The position numbers and the translations under genes are program-made. This document shows positions 63,844 to 64,000 of a stretch of 64,000 nt of DNA, piece after piece (within the stretch, counting starts at the first letter, position 1; every line of letters begins with the position of its first letter). Source of the stretch: Candidatus Nitrospira allomarina (GTDB lineage Bacteria; Nitrospirota; Nitrospiria; Nitrospirales; UBA8639). The notes below the pieces were generated by a model that saw only the letters and a program-made list of their open reading frames with translations, searched no databases and was not told the DNA's origin. The stretch covers positions 4,461,001 to 4,525,000 of the forward strand of contig NZ_CP116967.1 of NCBI RefSeq assembly GCF_032050975.1. Reading direction: 5' to 3'.

Positions 63844-64000
63844 ATAAAAGAAATTTTTTTCGGGGTTTTTATTTTTTCTAATAGTCTAATGTTCTGCGGC
63901 GGGGAACAACTCGGGTATAGCCATTAACCATTGATTGATTAGAGCAAACCGTGAGAATTTAAGATAATTTTTTATAAAAAAACGAGAGTTGTTCAGACAA

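Overview
The window is almost entirely a large surface or extracellular polysaccharide (EPS/O-antigen-type) locus of a Gram-negative bacterium. The Gram-negative reading rests on a lipoprotein-type outer-membrane export protein, Wzz/BY-kinase genes and LPS-style sugar genes. The PEP-CTERM-locus type secretion ATPase, the CapK-like ligase, the paired asparagine-synthase-like genes and a NusG/RfaH remnant recall exosortase-type EPS loci of Nitrospirota and Deltaproteobacteria. A Nitrospirota member is my best guess, at low confidence.

Layout. From 56.1 kb down to position 1 nearly every gene is on the minus strand, so the locus reads right to left. (a) 56.1-46.0 kb: an L-2-hydroxyglutarate-oxidase-like FAD enzyme and a nucleotide-sugar cassette (RfbF cytidylyltransferase, SDR, three-domain C-methyltransferase, RmlC-like epimerase, DUF4910 protein, sugar nucleotidyltransferase, second SDR, glycosyltransferase). 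(b) 46.0-39.2 kb: a decayed paralogue, a methyltransferase, a GINT1-like propeller protein, the Wzm/Wzt ABC exporter and an APH-like kinase. (c) 39.2-24.5 kb: two amidotransferases (asparagine-synthase type), four glycosyltransferases of GT4 type, one GT2, an unrecognised 559-residue protein and a Wzy/O-antigen-ligase membrane protein. (d) 24-16.7 kb: two secreted right-handed beta-helix proteins flanking a methyltransferase, one plus-strand glycosyltransferase and an IS3-family remnant. (e) 16-5.5 kb: CapK-like ligase, two GT4 enzymes, WecB, a methyltransferase, a DegT aminotransferase and a phosphoglycosyl-transferase/4,6-dehydratase fusion broken in a run of eight C. (f) 5.2 kb to 1: Wza, a Wza/Wzz hybrid, Wzz, a secretion ATPase with LysM, and the start of a BY-kinase. 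At 58.4-63.7 kb a plus-strand pair encodes a TPR protein and a secreted purple-acid-phosphatase-like enzyme with a highly repetitive tail.

How it works together: sugars are activated and modified (RfbF, SDRs, RmlC, C-methyltransferase, WecB, DegT, CapD-like), the first sugar phosphate is loaded on the lipid carrier (PGT domain), the chain is built by about nine glycosyltransferases and decorated. Export could use Wzm/Wzt and/or a Wzy-Wzz-Wza route; no Wzx flippase was seen. Secreted beta-helix proteins may act on the finished polymer.

Most notable: the C8 frameshift in the PGT-dehydratase fusion; a wrecked NusG/RfaH-type antiterminator gene upstream of the locus; the Wzz-Wza hybrid gene; a ~140-residue adhesion-like module occurring five times in two different secreted proteins, with DNA-identical copies in one of them; and a decayed second copy of the GINT1-like gene. 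Where a start site was moved from the longest reading frame, the reason is given with the gene.
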